From Hyposmocoma kahamanoa (lineage: Eukaryota > Arthropoda > Insecta > Lepidoptera > Cosmopterigidae), in the NCBI RefSeq assembly GCF_003589595.1, contig NW_020653711.1, forward strand, positions 4,494,777-4,558,776: a stretch of 64,000 bases of DNA. Reading direction: 5' to 3'. Under the pieces are notes generated by a model. The model did no database searches. It worked only from the letters and a program-made list of their open reading frames with translations, and was not told the origin of the DNA. The position numbers and the translations under genes are program-made. This document shows, one piece after another, positions 33,501-44,164 of the stretch. The first letter of the stretch is position 1. Each line of letters begins with the position of its first letter.

Positions 33501-36500
33501 AAAAGAAATCTTATAATGTGATTAATATTAAGTGTTATAATTTACGTTTTCTTTTTTCAGAAATCCGGAGACGAACTATCAAAAGATGCCAATAAACTCC
33601 TAAATATAACATCGGAAGATATAGATGTTATATTAAAAACAAACTGTATCTCCAAAACTGATTTAAAATATATGGTTTGTAATATCAAAGATTGGTACCA
33701 GAAACAGCCACATTTACCACAAGGAGCTTTAAGTAATTATTAATATAGAGTTAAACGCAATTATGTTGAATTACGACTATTTTTTTAAAACAACATCACA
33801 AACGTTGCTCTGAAAGACACTGGTGTTATGGAAATCGGAAACAACGACGGTACAGGGTCAAGAGCACGTCAAGCTTGACACTTAATATTTAAATCCAACT
33901 CTATGCCGCTTACGATAAGAGCGGTCCAAAGTACAAACTGTCAAGCTTGTCGCGCTCTTCACTGTACTACAAACACCCAACCCGAGACAATATAAAAAGT
34001 TAGTTTTTCTACATTGACCCGGTTGGGGATTGAACCTGAGACCTAAGAGATGGTGTCACCATGAAAACCGGTGTACAAGCCACTCGACCTTGGAGGTCGT
34101 CACAATTTCATTTGGATCTAAATCGTGTATATTCGTTTTTTTCAAACATACCAACATGATCACGGCTGACTGTCATGAGACGTGCAAAGTGTCGGAAACG
34201 TTGATTTGTTTCAAAAGACAGATATACGCGAGATTGCACCCGAAAAAAAAATTTTCCAACGTGACCTAAGAAATCTGTACGAATTCATCATATAGTGTAA
34301 TTGGTATAGTTCAAATTATAAGTCAGCTTTATGAACGGTTTATCAGCGAAACTGAAGCTTACCCAGTCCCAAAACAGTTTTGTTTGCTAGCGAAGTTTGA
34401 AACTAGCGCTCGCCCCTTATTTAGTAGACCTTTTTTATTTGCGAAAACCTTTAGTCTATAATAAATTTTAACTGCCTCCGTGGCCGAACGGTTACCATAC
34501 CGAACTGCCACGCAGAGGTCCCCGTGTTCGATTCCAGGGCCGGGAGAAATATTTGTATGGCCTACATTTATTTCTCTCGTGAGTTTGGGTGTAATTTGTG
34601 GTTGTCTATGTGTGTGTCCATGGCACCCGCGACACAGGGTTTCCCTATGTTGAGTGTGTGCGTTATTATTATTATTGTTATTAAATATATGGTCTAGCCC
34701 TGGTTATCAAGAACAGTCTCATCACCGTTGCCTGCACGCAATATTCCTTAAAGTGTTGCAACTTTGCAGACAGGACGCCATTTCTTCCATGACACGGTTT
34801 CGTTATTAACAGGAAAATTCGTATCACTATCCAGCGTGCTATATGGATATAGGGGGTGGAGTAGGCCTTACTAAACAGATCTTGCAGATTCCAGTTAGTG
34901 TTTACTATATTTTACTGCCTCTGTGGCCGACCGGTTACCATGCCGGACTGCCACGCAGAGGTCCCAGGTTAGATTCCCGGGCCGGGAGAAATGTTTGTAT
35001 GGCCTACATTTATTAATCTCGTGAGTTAGGGTGTAATTTGTGGTTGTCTATGTCTGTGTCTATGGCACCCACGACACAGGGTTTCTCTATGAGTGTGTAA
35101 TAAAAAATGTTTTTGTAACCGTTTTGTAAATTTTTTTTTTTTAAATTATTTTAATCACAGTTTAGCTTTTACTTGTTTTAATAAATTTAGTCCAACGCAT
35201 GTTTGAAATTCCCAAATATCTGAAATTTTCATACTTTGTAAGTCAGCCTTTACAACACACATAAGAATACACATAATAACAATATTACATGTATTATCTA
35301 GAATAATCATATATGTATGTGTAATTCTGTTGGTTTCCCAATAAATTAAATTTTGGCCGCTATTCCGAAAAGTCATCGATTTGTTGTGTCATATAACGTG
35401 ATATTTCTAATTTTATTTATATATTTCCTTATACTTATTGTAATATAAATTGCAGCAACTTTAGCACCATACCCCTTAAATAAAGAATTCATATTTTCAG
35501 ACGATGAAATAATTATCAGACGTCTCGTAACTCAGAGCTTTAGCGTCGAAAAAGTGAAAAAGAAGGTAGATAACTACTACACTATACGCCGTAAAGTGCC
35601 CGAAGTACTGTGCAACAGGGATCCTCTTAGCCCACCAGTCGATAAATGTTTAAAACAAGGATACTGGGTTGTACTGCCCAAGAAAACCCCAGACAATAAG
35701 AGAGTGAACATTTACAGGTAAACCCAGAGCTCTATTCGGTTTCACAAATTGTAACCGTAGTTACAAACAATGGTTAATACATTGCTGCAAATGTAGACAT
35801 CTCTTTTGTGGTCTTTTGTTTTAAGCCTTTAGTGGAAACACAAATGTGAGTAAATTGTAAATGGAACGGGGGTATAGGATTGAGAACACTTTATTTATTC
35901 ATCTCAATTTATTGAACGGCAAAGTTCTATTTCGATCCTCAAACACTTGGGGAATATAATGGAATGCCAGAAAGTAATCCAGTTTTGTTGTTAAGATTTC
36001 TGTTTTTAAAAATGCAGTTGATTAGATGAGGCAAGAAGAGTAGTACAATGTGCATTTTTTTATTACTATTTAAGATATAACATTCACTGAGTATAATGTG
36101 TTATAAATATAATCCCAGAATTACATTTAGGCGACAGACAAGTGCAGCGAGTAATGTTAGTCAAGGTAACCAAAAATTAATAAATTGAACTGCGACTATT
36201 AAGGTGCTTTTCCACGGGCGAGACGAGGATTGAAATTTGTATGGTAACATTTTGAAATAGTCTAGATTGTCGAGGGTAGATGAGGCGAGAATTGAAATAT
36301 TTGTAGATGTAACATTGAACCGTATTGCTGCCTAGAGTATTATACTCTGCAACGGAAACACGATTTCTCGCGCGAGATCGCGCGATCTTCCGACGACTAT
36401 TATATATAATATTAACCGCGAGGTTGCATGTGTACATACGATTACATCACTGTTACAGTAGCAGTAGAGCTACTTGTGAAATAGTTTATCCAGGGAAGTA

Positions 36501-39500
36501 CCGCTACCTTACCTATTTCTGCGGCCAAGCAGTAATGTCAGCATTATTACGTTCCGGTTTTGAAGGGTAAGGGTGCTGGTGAAATCACAGGCACATGAGA
36601 CTTTTCAACTTATGTCTCAGTGTGATGGGCGCAGAGATAGTGCACCTCAGATCTTTGCGATTTAAAGCTCTGAGTGGCACTAGAACTTATGGATAGGCGT
36701 GTCGTTTACCATCAGGCGCACAACTTGATCTTCCCATCACTTAGTTTCATAAAAAAATAAATCGAGATTTAAAAAAAAGATGGCTTCATCTGATTGTTCT
36801 CCCGTTACTCAGCTGCGTGTTGCTCGCCTCGCCCCGGTGGATAACCACCTTAATGGTGCGCGAGTAGAGTGAGCGTGTCCCGATAGCAGCAGGCACAATA
36901 TCAATACTTATTTTTAAGATTGTCCCTATGACTTACCTTACCATTAATTTATTATATCAGCTAATCAATATCCAATGTTTCTCAAACTATATAGTTTATT
37001 ATACATAACGAAATACATAATTAAGTATATCCCATGTGTGTCAGTAATAACTGATTATATCCTGTAAAACTTCTTCTTTTTCTTCTTCCTGTCCTTATCC
37101 CATGCTAGGCGGGGTCGGCACAAGATGTATTTTTCTTTTATTGTATCCTGTAAAACTATATTAAATAATTATACCGAGTGAAAATAGATTATTCGCTGTT
37201 ATAGTTATACTATAACAAAATATAAAAAAACTATAAAAAAACACCCAAAATTGGACTATGTGTATCACAGTCGTGTTTGAAATTACAATGATTAAGTTAT
37301 TTGATAAAAAATATAAATAAAACGAAAAAACATCATACTTCTATAAACTGTGTTATCAGGGCTCGTAAATATTCACTTAAGGTAAATACCACAAATGGTT
37401 GCCTTTATCAAACGACATTTTCAATAAAGAAAAAGCATTCGTAACTTCACAGCCGTGACGATACAGATGTGATAGCCGTAGGACATTAAACCAGATGAGT
37501 TTCTACCCAAAGAAGTTTATCACCAGTAACTTGTTGTTTATGATACTAATTCAAACTCTTTCAGATCTACACCTTCCTCGGATATCATTGTCATGGATAT
37601 TATCAAAGTTGCCTTCATGATAGGCGACTTTAGGCTTCACTGCGACGACATGGGAGGTGATCATTGGATCTTCGACTTTAAGCATAACACCTTACAACAA
37701 GCCTCGCAATTCAACCCTTTGTTGATTATGAAGATTATGTTTTATTTAAATGTGAGTTATGTCTTTATTAAGGCCTCTTTTTTTATGTGAAGGCGGGAAA
37801 TTTACTTTTAGATTTGAAATGATGATGCTAGTATTTCATATACGTGTGTGTTAATTATTTTATTTAGAAATAATTGTTGAAGCTTTCGAAATTTGTAAAA
37901 CACTATGTATTTTACGTTATTATGTTTTTATATAAAAATCTCTTTTAAAACACATCTTTAAGTTTACTTCACCTACGCATAAACACTCATGTAGACAACT
38001 AGATTTTTGTTATATGTATGTATTAGTAAAATTTTCATTTCCTGCTTTATATCAGAAGATACATAATATTATTTTAGTACAGTCTTTTCTCGTTGAATTT
38101 GACGAGTAAAATATTAAACAGAACCTTTACTTCCAGTACTGCTTTGGTCCAAAAGTTGTAGGCATGCATCTAGTCAACTTACCGCCATTTGCAGCAACTA
38201 TCTTGGCAATATTCAAGAAACATATGACAGCTAAAATGGTACAGCGGTTACATACTTATGAAAAATTTGACGAACTGTACGATGTGATTCCTAAAAATAT
38301 ATTTCCAAAGGAATATGGCGGCGATGAAAAATCTTGTCAGGAAATATCAGGTAAAGAAAACTAAAAACTACTTTTGTATAAAATAGGTGTACCTATATCC
38401 ATTTGATTGGTTGTAAGTTCGGGAGAGAGTTTACGTCGTTGGTTAAAAAAGATCAAATGCATAAAGCTGAAGATAGGACACAATTTCGCGCCTTGTGGGA
38501 CGCATATTCAAACGTACATCAATTCCAACAACTCTAAAGAAATCCAAATTTTTACGCGGCGGTATTTACAACGACAAACCTTTGTACTAAATTAAAACTT
38601 CTACCTTGTCTATTGGTATCACAATATTTTAAAACTTTATGTACTAAAGGGTTTAAAATAATTAGCCTTCTGTATCTGAGTTCATTAAACTTTGTCTTGG
38701 ACTAGAAGTGTATGTTTGATAATAGCGGTTTATCTCAAATAAATGAAAAATGAAATGAAAATAGTTTTTGTTTCTTTTTCTCAAAACTTAAATTAGAGTT
38801 TATAATTGGATCTTCCTAGTAGGGATCATCTACTTGTGTCAGGAAGGCCCGCTGTTCCAATATTCTTTAGTATACAGAAATGAACCTTAATTAGTTGCTA
38901 TAATGTACTTAAGTTATTACAAATTGAAGAATTTGTATAGAGTGAGATAGTTTTTCATGAGGTAATAATAATAACAGCACACATTATATCTAACATCACC
39001 TATTAGGGTATGCCCAAGATAATAAGAATAATAATAAATAATAATTATCTTATTACCACTATATACTCGTAGATACACGCCATACTGCATTTACTTGACT
39101 AAGGTCCGTAAATGTGGTTCAAACCAGTTAACAAGCTGAGAAGACTAAAGATAATTATAATGATATGAGTACATTAAGGGTGGAATACATTATCCGATTT
39201 GTCATAGTTAATTGACACCAAGCAATTTGACAAAGCCTTTTAACAACTATGCCACTGTAGGTGGTAAATATTTCTATGTAGATTCCTAATTTTGTAACTT
39301 ATTTATTAGAATTAGCAGGCAGACTTCTATTAAATATCTATTAATCATTTCTAACTCAAGTGGACGAATTTTTAAATAAAAACGATCTGTTATTAGCTGC
39401 ATTTGGTATTCTTATATTAATACATTCGTCACGAGTTAGATGTTTCCAACAATAATTATTTTGAAGTGGGAAACATAGCAACTTACGAAAAGTCAAAGTT

Positions 39501-40310
39501 AAAGAATCATTCATTCCATAGGTAAAATAAATTTACACTTGAAAACGTCACTTTCAAACTACTGCGCGTTCACTACGCTGACCTCCCTGACAATAACTAG
39601 CAAGAAACTCTAGGGATTGTTCTTTTCAAATAAACTTCAATGCTATGGAATAGACTTTGAACCAAATTTGTGTGAAATCTAGAGCCATGTCATCTTTCCA
39701 TAAATCTTTATCTAACACGTAGTCTTCAATTTTTTAATATGACTTTTCAATTAAAATATTTTTAATGTAGTTTTTAAATTTAGGAAATGATAATATGCTC
39801 CGGAACCTTTATTGTAAAAACATATACAGTTTTCCATAAAAGAGTCATTTACCTTGGTTAAAGTAATCGTGGTACTTACCAAGAGTTTGAACTTAGCTCT
39901 AAGGTTAATATTATAGATATCTTCTTTTTTATTGAAATTATGTTTAGGTATTGTGAAAGTATTTAAACACATACTTACTTCTACTTTGTTACTTCAGCTT
40001 ATGAGTTAATGAAATTTCTAAATTACGTCCTTAACAATTTAATGTTTCTTGCAGAAGTCACAGTATATTCATTATTTCAATATTCATAATTATAATTTTA
40101 AAACTTGATTTTTATATATTATCGATTAATTTTAATTGAATCTCTCCATTTTCAGATGAATGGATGAAGACTTTCCAATCATCACCATGGAGGGAGTATT
40201 TCATTGCACAAGACAATGTGTGTACTGATGAATCCAAACGACTGGGCCCTACCAAAACTGACGAATTGTTTGGTGTAGCTGGTTCGTTTAGGAAACTGGA
40301 TATTGATTAA
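27539..40310 (+). CDS. CRAL-TRIO domain protein (alpha-tocopherol-transfer-protein-like), six exons
   Basis: Coding exons are 27539-27562, 33561-33732, 35501-35717, 37565-37751, 38137-38350 and 40156-40310. The joined frame is open for 322 codons plus TAA, and all introns are GT-AG. The family binds small hydrophobic ligands (tocopherol, retinoids, carotenoids, phosphoinositides) in a Sec14-type pocket and moves them between membranes in the cytosol. The N-terminal CRAL-TRIO_N helices lie at about residues 10-95 (WYQKQPHLPQ; DEIIIRRLV). The lipid-binding domain lies at about 105-265: DDMGGDHWIFDF at 165-176, SQFNPLLIMKIMFYLNYCFG, HLVNLPPFAATI, and FPKEYGG at 256-262, near the domain end as usual. 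The C-terminal DELFGVAGSFRKLDID resembles insect family members. The ligand cannot be inferred. Length fits the family (about 300). Confidence 0.9.
27795..28000 (-). repeat. Probable LINE 3' end in intron 1
   Basis: The minus strand ends CACAAAGAAATAAATTATTTATTTTGATTG, an A-rich retroelement-like tail. The preceding TATATGCCGCAAGGCAGATC text is not recognised further. Confidence 0.35.
28135..28375 (+). repeat. SINE-D copy in intron 1
   Basis: Contains GCCGCAAGCATATAGAAAAA, TTCGTAAGGTCAGCTAGTTC, a degraded tRNA-like head (CTTGCTGATCGAAGG) and the family tail ACAAACTAGTGGAGTCATTT, CGCAAAAATAATTAAATATC. Confidence 0.65.
28843..29040 (+). repeat. MITE-B left part in intron 1
   Basis: CAGAGTACTAAAAAAAACCG, then GACCTCAAAAGTACGTGGAA, then the CCCCTAGTTCGCCATTTTAC block and CCCAAAGTATATCGAGAGAG closely follow the left part of the copy at 1762. 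The right terminal repeat is missing here. Confidence 0.75.
29330..29690 (+). repeat. SINE-D relative with conserved tRNA head, intron 1
   Basis: Shares CAAAGATCAGCAACGAACAC, AAATTCGCGAGGTCGGCTGA and the tail CAACTAGTGAAGTAGTTTTA with the other SINE-D copies. It holds the best-preserved tRNA-like head in the window (29505-29579). Confidence 0.7.
29505..29579 (+). ncRNA. tRNA-like cloverleaf at a SINE head (not a functional tRNA)
   Basis: A 75-base unit. TTCCGT and ACGGAA at the ends pair perfectly as an acceptor stem (29505-29510 / 29574-29579). The D arm is CTC-AGTTGGGA-GAG and the T arm GCTGG-CTCAAAT-CCAGC. The anticodon arm is degenerate: only GTTT/AAAC pair around an over-long loop. Box A (TAACTCAGTTGGGAG) and box B (GCTCAAATCC) are in the normal order. 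It most likely acts, or acted, as the internal Pol III promoter of the surrounding SINE. Confidence 0.6.
29842..30146 (+). repeat. Rep-A copy, full length, intron 1
   Basis: From GTAGCAGTAGACCTCCTTGT to CGTCCCGTTATTTGATATTATGAAAAAAAG. All family blocks are in order. Confidence 0.9.
30750..30985 (+). repeat. Dispersed repeat (pair with 12370-13045), intron 1
   Basis: AATGGATATCGTATAATATAC, TTCAGTTGATATAAAAAAAAT, AATTTCGAGGTAAGTTTTAG and TGATTGATTCAGTACTTTCA run continuously here. The copy at 12370 is split by an insertion. Confidence 0.65.
31507..31748 (+). repeat. MITE-B copy, both ends present, intron 1
   Basis: About 240 bp from AACCAGCTCAAAAGTACGTG to TTTTTGAAGTCGGTTAATTG, with inverted-repeat-like termini. 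The interior reads CACTCTTAGAGGTGGAATAT and AAAATCGGTTCACAAATGCC. It is the least interrupted copy in the window and best shows the family length. Confidence 0.75.
31750..32600. other. Intron 1 stretch, no feature recognised
   Basis: AT-rich, with no repeat family recognised. The minus-strand 90-codon ORF at 32332-32604 has no recognisable motif and I do not support it as a gene. Confidence 0.5.
32603..33018. repeat. 48-bp direct duplication flanking a Rep-A copy
   Basis: 32603-32650 and 32971-33018 (both starting AAAATGGTTTTTTAATATT) match at 45 of 48 positions and flank the Rep-A copy at 32651-32949. The right copy is separated from Rep-A by about 20 bases. Confidence 0.8.
32651..32949 (-). 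repeat. Rep-A copy, full length, intron 1
   Basis: Reverse-oriented, from the T-rich end TTTTTTATATAATATCAAAT to CAAGGTGCTCTACTGCTACT. All blocks are present. Confidence 0.9.
33561..33732 (+). CDS. CRAL-TRIO gene 1, exon 2
   Basis: The acceptor is TTTTTTCAG. It encodes SGDELSKDANKLLNITSEDI to WYQKQPHLPQGAL, the start of the CRAL-TRIO_N helices. The donor GTAATT at 33733 leaves phase 1. Confidence 0.85.
33840..34260 (-). repeat. SINE-C copy, intron 2
   Basis: The minus strand carries GACCTCCAAGGTCGAGTGGC (box A), the ACCGGTTTTCATGGTGACAC block, GGTTCAATCCCCAACCGGGT (box B), AATGTAGAAAAACTAAC, ATATTGTCTCGGGTTGGGTG and TTTCCATAACACCAGTG. Box A and box B are in order. Confidence 0.8.
34471..34690 (+). 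repeat. SINE-B copy, intron 2
   Basis: ACTGCCTCCGTGGCCGAACG starts the tRNA-derived head (box A TGGCCGAACGG). Box B is TGTTCGATTCC. The body and a TTATTATTATTATTGTTATT tail follow. Confidence 0.92.
34914..35105 (+). repeat. SINE-B copy, intron 2, second
   Basis: The same family 220 bp downstream of the first copy, with box A TGGCCGACCGG. Box B is damaged (GGTTAGATTCC) and the tail is shortened to GTGTGTAATAAAAAA. Confidence 0.92.
35501..35717 (+). CDS. CRAL-TRIO gene 1, exon 3
   Basis: The acceptor is ATATTTTCAG. It encodes DEIIIRRLVTQSFSVEKVKK, YYTIRRKVPEVL and YWVVLPKKTPDNKRVNIY, the end of the N-terminal helices and the first strand of the lipid-binding domain. The donor is GTAAAC; phase 2 on exit. 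Confidence 0.87.
35720..36450. other. Intron 3 stretch
   Basis: No gene or recurring repeat. A palindromic GC block (TCGCGCGAGATCGCGCGA) lies at about 36368-36386. Confidence 0.5.
36458..36760 (+). repeat. Rep-A copy, intron 3
   Basis: GTAGCAGTAGAGCTACTTGT to TTCCCATCACTTAGTTTCATAAAAAAATAAA. Full length, moderately diverged. Confidence 0.88.
37058..37157 (-). mobile_element. 72-bp retroposed insertion with 14-bp target duplication
   Basis: TATCCTGTAAAACT occurs at 37058-37071 and again, exactly, at 37144-37157. The 72 bases between match the minus strand of the repeat at 5390-5580 (TTCTTCCTGTCCTTATCCC; GGGGTCGGCACAAGATGTA). Long perfect target duplications of this size are typical of LINE-mediated insertion. 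Confidence 0.7.
37565..37751 (+). CDS. CRAL-TRIO gene 1, exon 4
   Basis: The acceptor is CTCTTTCAG. It encodes VMDIIKVAFMIGDFRLHCDD, MGGDHWIFDFKHNTLQQA and SQFNPLLIMKIMFYLN, the central strands and helices of the CRAL-TRIO lipid-binding fold. The donor is GTGAGT; phase 0. Confidence 0.88.
38137..38350 (+). CDS. CRAL-TRIO gene 1, exon 5
   Basis: The acceptor is CTTCCAG. It encodes YCFGPKVVGMHLVNLPPFAA, then KKHMTAKMVQRLHTYEK, then LYDVIPKNIFPKEYGGDEKS. HxVNxPPxF and the terminal PKEYGG are family signatures. The donor is GTAAAG; phase 1. Confidence 0.9.
38351..40155. other. Intron 5
   Basis: AT-rich, with an AATAATA-rich microsatellite-like patch at about 38970-39050. No recurring repeat family recognised. 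Confidence 0.6.
40156..40310 (+). CDS. CRAL-TRIO gene 1, exon 6 with stop
   Basis: The acceptor is CATTTTCAG. It encodes EWMKTFQSSPWREYFIAQD and TKTDELFGVAGSFRKLDID before TAA. The GVxGSFRKLxID ending is common in insect CRAL-TRIO proteins. Confidence 0.88.
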
Positions 40311-40508
40311 GAAGAAAAGATATAGATACTTCATAGTTCATGTAATGTCGTACTTAAATTGAATAGAGATAGAACAAAGAACATTAACAATAATTTAGAT
40401 TTTGATTTAACAAGTAATTAGAGTAAATTAAATAACACTGTACATGATACTATTTAATGACGTTTTCAGTCGTATATTATATACTCATGTCCTATTTATT
40501 ATTTCCTT

Positions 40509-40514
40509 AATAAA
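40509..40514 (+). terminator. Polyadenylation signal AATAAA
   Basis: AATAAA, 199 bases after the CRAL-TRIO stop codon, in AT-rich sequence. It is the first perfect hexamer downstream that fits a normal 3' UTR. Confidence 0.55.
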
Positions 40515-40598
40515 AGAGGAATAATTATCCCCCAGAATAATCTTTGAATTACCTATCAATGTCTTTCTTGTCTAACGACGTATATCGAAAACTGAGGC

Positions 40599-40900
40599 TA
40601 GTGATGCAACTGAAGTGTCATAACGGAAACAGATGACAAAAGTAAAAAAAATGCGAAATCAACGACATAGTTTCAAACAGAACTTATTTTTGGTATATAA
40701 TTGCTCTTTGACCCAACACAAAACTGCTAAAAAACCGCCAAGCAATCCACGCACTCGCCACATACGTTACGATCGTTGTAAACTTCCGATTAAAGTTTCG
40801 CTATAAAAGTTGCAGAAGTCAAAACGGAAACAGATGTGACCTTTTTCATGCGTAACTTCCGCAGTTGCGCAACCAGAAGCAGAGGTCTGTTGCATCACTA
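40599..40900. mobile_element. Short non-autonomous DNA element with 12-bp TIRs (hAT-like)
   Basis: TAGTGATGCAAC at 40599-40610 and its exact complement at 40889-40900 bound a 302-bp element with no ORF. The interior has a direct repeat, AACGGAAACAGATG, at about 40624 and 40829. The TIR starts TAGTGATG, the hAT-type consensus, but the 8-bp flanks (ACTGAGGC / ACAAATGC) agree at only 5 of 8 positions. Confidence 0.65.
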
Positions 40901-41055
40901 ACAAATGCATATGTGGCTAGATGATTATTTCAAGTAATGTGAAAAAATATTCCCTTTAATTAGTAGATATATGAAGTTCTATTTTGTATACCTATCAAAG
41001 TTTGTGCTACATAGTCCGAGGACGTTCTGCAGCTGTCTGCTTTTCAAAAAAATTA

Positions 41056-41280
41056 ACTGCCTGTATAGCCGAACGGTTACCATGCTGTACTGTCACGCAA
41101 GAGGTCCCGGGTTCGATTCCCGTGCCGGGAGAAATATTTGTATGGCCTACATTTATTTCTCTCGTGAGTTTGGGTGTGGTTTGTGGTTGTCTATGTGTGT
41201 GTCCATGGCACCTGCGATACAGGGTTTCCCTAGTGCGGGGCCATGTCGAGTGTGTGCGTTATTATTATTATTAAAGAAAT
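41056..41280 (+). repeat. SINE-B copy
   Basis: Box A TAGCCGAACGG at 41066-41076, box B GGTTCGATTCC at 41110-41120, the family body, and a GTTATTATTATTATTAAAG tail. Confidence 0.92.
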
Positions 41281-41337
41281 ATACCTTATTCTGGAGAAGC
41301 TAAGTTACACTATGCGTTGACCGTGGCAGCACAAGTT

Positions 41338-41390
41338 GTTGAAAATTTTGTGGTCGGTTTTTCTAGTACTATGTACTGAGATTATTTGTT
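41338..41390 (-). repeat. MITE-B end fragment
   Basis: GTGGTCGGTTTTTCTAGTAC followed by TATGTACTGAGATTATTTG is the complement of the left end at 1755-1785. Confidence 0.65.
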
Positions 41391-41399
41391 TTAAAAAAA

Positions 41400-42605
41400 T
41401 GTAACCTTACCTTGTTCCCGCATTGCTTTTCGTTTGCATTTCACCGAATCGTCGCGACGTGTTACCTGGCTGTGGCAATTTGAGGCGACCCTTATTCACA
41501 ATAAAAGTAATCATATTCTGATAACAACTGTGCAATAAGTTAAAAAATTTACTAATTTGGATTGGCCATTGAGTTGACCAAAAATCCAGTTCACTACACG
41601 TTTTCAAGCGATTGCACTACAATTTACGAGTATTCTTTGCTATTCCAACAACAAAATACGAAACTGTATACCAACTGAAATATAAAAGCCTTCTTATTGC
41701 GTATTCTGAAATTTTCACAAATAAAAGGAGCTTCAAGGGGTCGCCGCCAAGCTCTCTGTCATCCAAGAGGCCTCTTTGTCAATGTCTCGGGGAAAAATAA
41801 ACAAATTCGTTTTCACCAAGCTTATCATTCTTACTATAAGATTCAATGCGTTTTGTCACCCTTCAGCGTTAAATTTATGAACGAAATCGGTTGAGGTAAT
41901 GTTCTTAAAGATTTTAACGCTTTTGTTTGGCAATCATCAGTAAACAATCTCGCTTCAGAAAGGTTTTAAAAACCTTTAAGAGTTAATCCTGTCAGTAATA
42001 TTTTATTTAAATGTATGTGTTTCTCTAATTTTAAAATTATAATTTTTAGGCGTTATTAATATGTGGTGATAAAATCATCAAAGAAGCTATTGGTTTCTAA
42101 AAACATTATTTTTTTAAATATAGCCAGTCTCAAAGAACTGTTCAATCTCAAAGTAATAATAATAAATTACAATATTGGAGTTAAATTATATTTGATGCTT
42201 TAAAAAAACAGCATATTATAATGTACTCAAAAACATTCATAAGTATATAAGTAAAGAAGTAAGATAGGTAATTCATTCACAGTTTACATCTACTTCTTAG
42301 GTCCTCGCGATTCTTTACACAGAGAGTATTGAAAAACAAATCGACGCCTTTCTAGAATAGTAGCCTATCTCAAGAGTATTTAGTTCACAAGGAAGATGAT
42401 TTTAAAAACCAGAGACATGTCTGCAATGTCAAAATGAGCATATCGTAGACCAATTCAACGTTGTCATGTTGTTATTTTAACCAATGAAAAGCTCGGTGAC
42501 CAATTTACAGTACAATTCACCATTTTCTGGACAAATCTCAGTATTAAGTCATAAAGGTACTATTGTGGAGTGGGCCACTATTCTTGTCTAAATATCTAAT
42601 TAATA
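41400..42605. other. Intergenic stretch
   Basis: No gene or recurring repeat recognised. Short ORFs near 41612-41894 lack motifs. Confidence 0.5.
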
Positions 42606-42611
42606 AATTAG

Positions 42612-42895
42612 GTAGCAGTAGAGCTCCTTGTGAAAGAGTTCATCCAGGGAAGTACTGCCACCTTACCTATTTCTGCCGCCAACCAGTAATGTGAACATTA
42701 CTGCGTTTCGGTTTTCAAGGGTACGGTGCTGGTGAAATTACACGCACATGGGACTTGTCAACTCATATCTCGGGGTGACGGGCGCAGTAGCAGTGCCCCT
42801 CAGATCTTATTTACGGTACTGCAAAAGATATGGACAGGCGTGACGCTTACCATCAGGCGCAGGACCCGTCACTTAGCTATTATAAAAAAAAGATA
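42612..42895 (+). repeat. Rep-A copy with internal deletion
   Basis: GTAGCAGTAGAGCTCCTTGT to AGCTATTATAAAAAAAAG. It lacks the GCGATTTAAAGCTCTGAG block and the ACTTGTTCGT block. Confidence 0.88.
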
Positions 42896-43044
42896 ATTTC
42901 CGCCATTTTAGATGCGAAAAAATAGTTTCATTCTCACCTCCAAAAATTATGTGTGTGTTTATGAGTTGTTAAGTCAATAATCACTGAAGTCTATTTTTTA
43001 ACGGACTTGAAAAGCTTCTCTATTCGATTGTATTTCTTTTCTGT

Positions 43045-43257
43045 GTATAATAATAACGCACACACTCATCACAGCCCCGCACTAGGGAAACCCTGGGTCG
43101 CGGGTGCCATGGACACATACATAGACAAACACAAATTACACCCAAACTCACGAGAGAAATAAATGTAGGCCACACAAATATTTCTCCTGGCCCGGGAATC
43201 GAACCTAGGACGTCTGCGTGGCATTCCAGCATGGTAACCGTTCGGCCACGGAAGCAG
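43045..43257 (-). repeat. SINE-B copy, abutting MITE-B
   Basis: Reverse-oriented. The ATAATAATAACGC tail end is at left and CGTTCGGCCACGGAAGCAGT (the head complement) at right. The A-box end touches the MITE-B copy that starts at 43258. Confidence 0.92.
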
Positions 43258-43495
43258 TATGTTACGCCATTACTCCGGCATTTGTGAACCGATTTTGATG
43301 ATTCTATTTTGTTGGAAAGAGGGTACCTCAGTACTGTTCCCATTTAAATTTTGCAAAAAACTTTCCACCTATAATGGTAGCAAATTAGGGTATAAAATCA
43401 GGTTTATTGGATTCCAACCACTTTCCGTTCACCGTTTTCAATAAAACTTGGCAAATAAATGTAATTCCACAAACTTTTAAAATTGGTTTATTTTT
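43258..43495 (-). repeat. MITE-B copy
   Basis: ATTACTCCGGCATTTGTGAA, CCGATTTTGATGATTC, TTCCACCTATAATGGTAGCA and AAATGTAATTCCACAAACTT are complements of the blocks in the copy at 31507. The terminus nearest the SINE is missing. Confidence 0.78.
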
Positions 43496-43499
43496 TTGT

Positions 43500-44160
43500 G
43501 AAGAAAGGCATAATTATTTAACTTTTCTTGTAATCTAATTGTAACTTTTTAACGGGTCCAGTCGAGGTCAAGTTAAATTTAAAGTCTTTGACTTTCATCA
43601 GACGTTCTTCTGAATTCTAACAAGAACTGCTTATTTTGTCAATTCATTGAAATTTACCGTAGGTTTATGAAATATAATATTAAACTTTATCAATAACAAT
43701 AAATCAATGTTTTTTGCATCTAAAACTTGCCAGTTAGCCGTAAACCTGTAAAGGGCCCGAAACACGGGTTTGTTTGAAAAAACAAATATACCACATGTAC
43801 CTATACCTGCCTGCGGACGTATTCCCCGAACGCAAGGAACTTTCAAGGCGAGAGTGAATAGGCATTATTTAGGTGTGCATGCTATATCGTCGACTTCATC
43901 GTCACTTTCCCTCAGGTGAGATGGAGGTCAAATGCGCACTTATTTTTGTTTAAAATAATTAAAGGATACTTTATATAAATTATGCTGACAGATCTAATGG
44001 ACATAGATTGGTGTATGATGTGATGTGCACAGTCATTTTTGACGTTTGAATATCAAAAATGTCTGTTCATGACATAAACATTTTAATGACTTACGAATGC
44101 TAGCTACACTGCTTAATAAATAATTTTTTTTAATAGTTATATATATCTATAAATTATTAT
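43500..44160. other. Intergenic stretch
   Basis: No gene or recurring repeat recognised. Confidence 0.5.
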
Positions 44161-44164
44161 CAAT

